From positions 1-64,000 of the forward strand of contig CAMAZY010000015.1 of NCBI GenBank assembly GCA_945863885.1: 64,000 nucleotides of DNA, given 5' to 3'. Made by a program: the position numbers and the translations under genes. This DNA comes from an uncultured Clostridia bacterium. GTDB lineage: Bacteria > Bacillota > Clostridia > Oscillospirales > Acutalibacteraceae. Positions 63,500-64,000 of the stretch are shown in pieces; the first letter of the stretch is position 1, and each line of letters starts with the position of its first letter. The notes beneath the pieces were generated by a model. The model saw only the letters and a program-made list of their open reading frames with translations. It was not told the origin of the DNA and did no database searches.

Positions 63500-64000
63500 T
63501 TTTGCTCAATCAGAGAGGTTTTAGATGTTGGATATCAGATGTTAGAAAAGATTGCAGGGAACTTTGTGCCGGAGGGAAGCTACAGCTAAGTTTTAGTTTG
63601 TCGCTGGGCGACACCAATCCCGGGGTACATGGTGCTTGATTGAAAGCTGACAGCCCGAGCCGTGGGATTTTAATGAATAATGAAAAATGAATAATGAATA
63701 ATTGTGGTCGCGGGGAGACTTGTGCCGATGGGAAGCTTTTCCCCGCAGAAGCGACATTTCCGCAAAGGAAAGATAGTAAATTATAAGCGGTGGGAACCGG
63801 TTCGGATTCGGGAAAGCCACGGTAAATTTTAGTTTATCTGTTTAATGGTTGGTTTGTACTTTTTGGGATTAGCTTCTTCTATATCTTTACCTTGTGCTAA
63901 TGCCGCGCGGGCACATACCAAGTAGAAGAAACTGCTTCCACGGGAAGAAAGTAAGGCAAAGTAGAAAGTACGGCGGCGGTAAAGCCATTTAATGGCCTGA
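63500..64000 (-). repeat. Dispersed repeat family copy, leftward, running off the window
   Basis: No gene is seen. The core GCTAATGCCGCGCGGGCAC lies at 63896-63914, with the AGCTTCTTCTATATCTTTAC module next to it (inverse of bases 1-25 of the window), AATAATGAAAAATGAATAAT direct repeats (63677-63700), and the CAATCCCGGGGTACATGGTG module (63616-63635) shared with 50750. Confidence 0.7.

Noticed and set aside
1..64000. CRISPR array
   Set aside because: The only regularly spaced repeats are the coding units of the giant gene, which vary in length and sequence and lie in an open frame. No cas genes are present.

Overview
The window reads as chromosomal DNA of a low-to-mid GC anaerobic Gram-positive of the class Clostridia, most like a gut Ruminococcaceae/Oscillospiraceae-type organism. 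The grounds are a T-box leader, CIRCE and CsoR operators, near-consensus sigma-A promoters, Mini-RNase III, YhaM, YmdB, Obg with its C-terminal domain, type III glutamine synthetase, GTP-type PEP carboxykinase, rubredoxin, zinc-ribbon membrane proteins and a giant secreted Cys-rich repeat protein. The species cannot be named from sequence reading alone.

Layout. 1-386: noncoding repeat DNA with a perfect 34-bp palindrome. 387-7941: housekeeping genes (maf, nudF, an M14 peptidase, mscL-proC, dusB) and a copper module, csoR-copA, whose copA carries an in-frame copZ with its own ribosome site. 8054-12287: nitrogen assimilation, with type III glutamine synthetase behind a promoter/terminator leader and asparagine synthetase behind an Asn T-box. 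12417-22950: a zinc-ribbon membrane-anchored protein and a 2963-residue secreted protein with about 52 tandem Cys/His units. 23039-32714: patatin, isocitrate dehydrogenase, a GDPD-like protein, PEP carboxykinase, an aconitase-family hydratase and 4-alpha-glucanotransferase. The hydratase and isocitrate dehydrogenase could supply 2-oxoglutarate for the glutamine synthetase. 32855-38446: a leftward run of core genes (obg, mrnC, yitT, yhaM, rsmD, coaD, and a coiled-coil protein). 38648-42249: transporters, a TetR regulator and a rubredoxin. 42469-46387: a four-gene surface O-acylation operon (SGNH, DUF4358, MBOAT, DHHW).

46629-48630 looks like a small AT-rich accessory patch next to tRNA-Thr(GGU): a frameshifted four-helix-bundle (S23-like) gene, an XRE regulator with repeated operator-like sites, an unknown membrane protein and a recombinase-like HTH remnant. 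48688-55165: alcohol dehydrogenase, a long noncoding repeat region, MerR-flavoprotein, CIRCE-controlled htpG and an MFS transporter. 55230-55403 is a palindromic MITE-like element. 55463-63361: a leftward run of M23 peptidase, luxS, recG, a solute-binding lipoprotein, ymdB and a histidine phosphatase. The last 600 bases are again dispersed repeat DNA, inverted relative to the copy at the left end.

The best candidates for something undescribed are the giant tandem Cys3His protein with its four-unit super-repeat and Cys-rich amphipathic tail, the copA/copZ nested gene, the promoter-then-terminator leader of the glutamine synthetase, and a dispersed noncoding repeat family with at least four copies of a 19-bp core in 64 kb. 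All identifications are from reading sequence and motifs; no database search was run.
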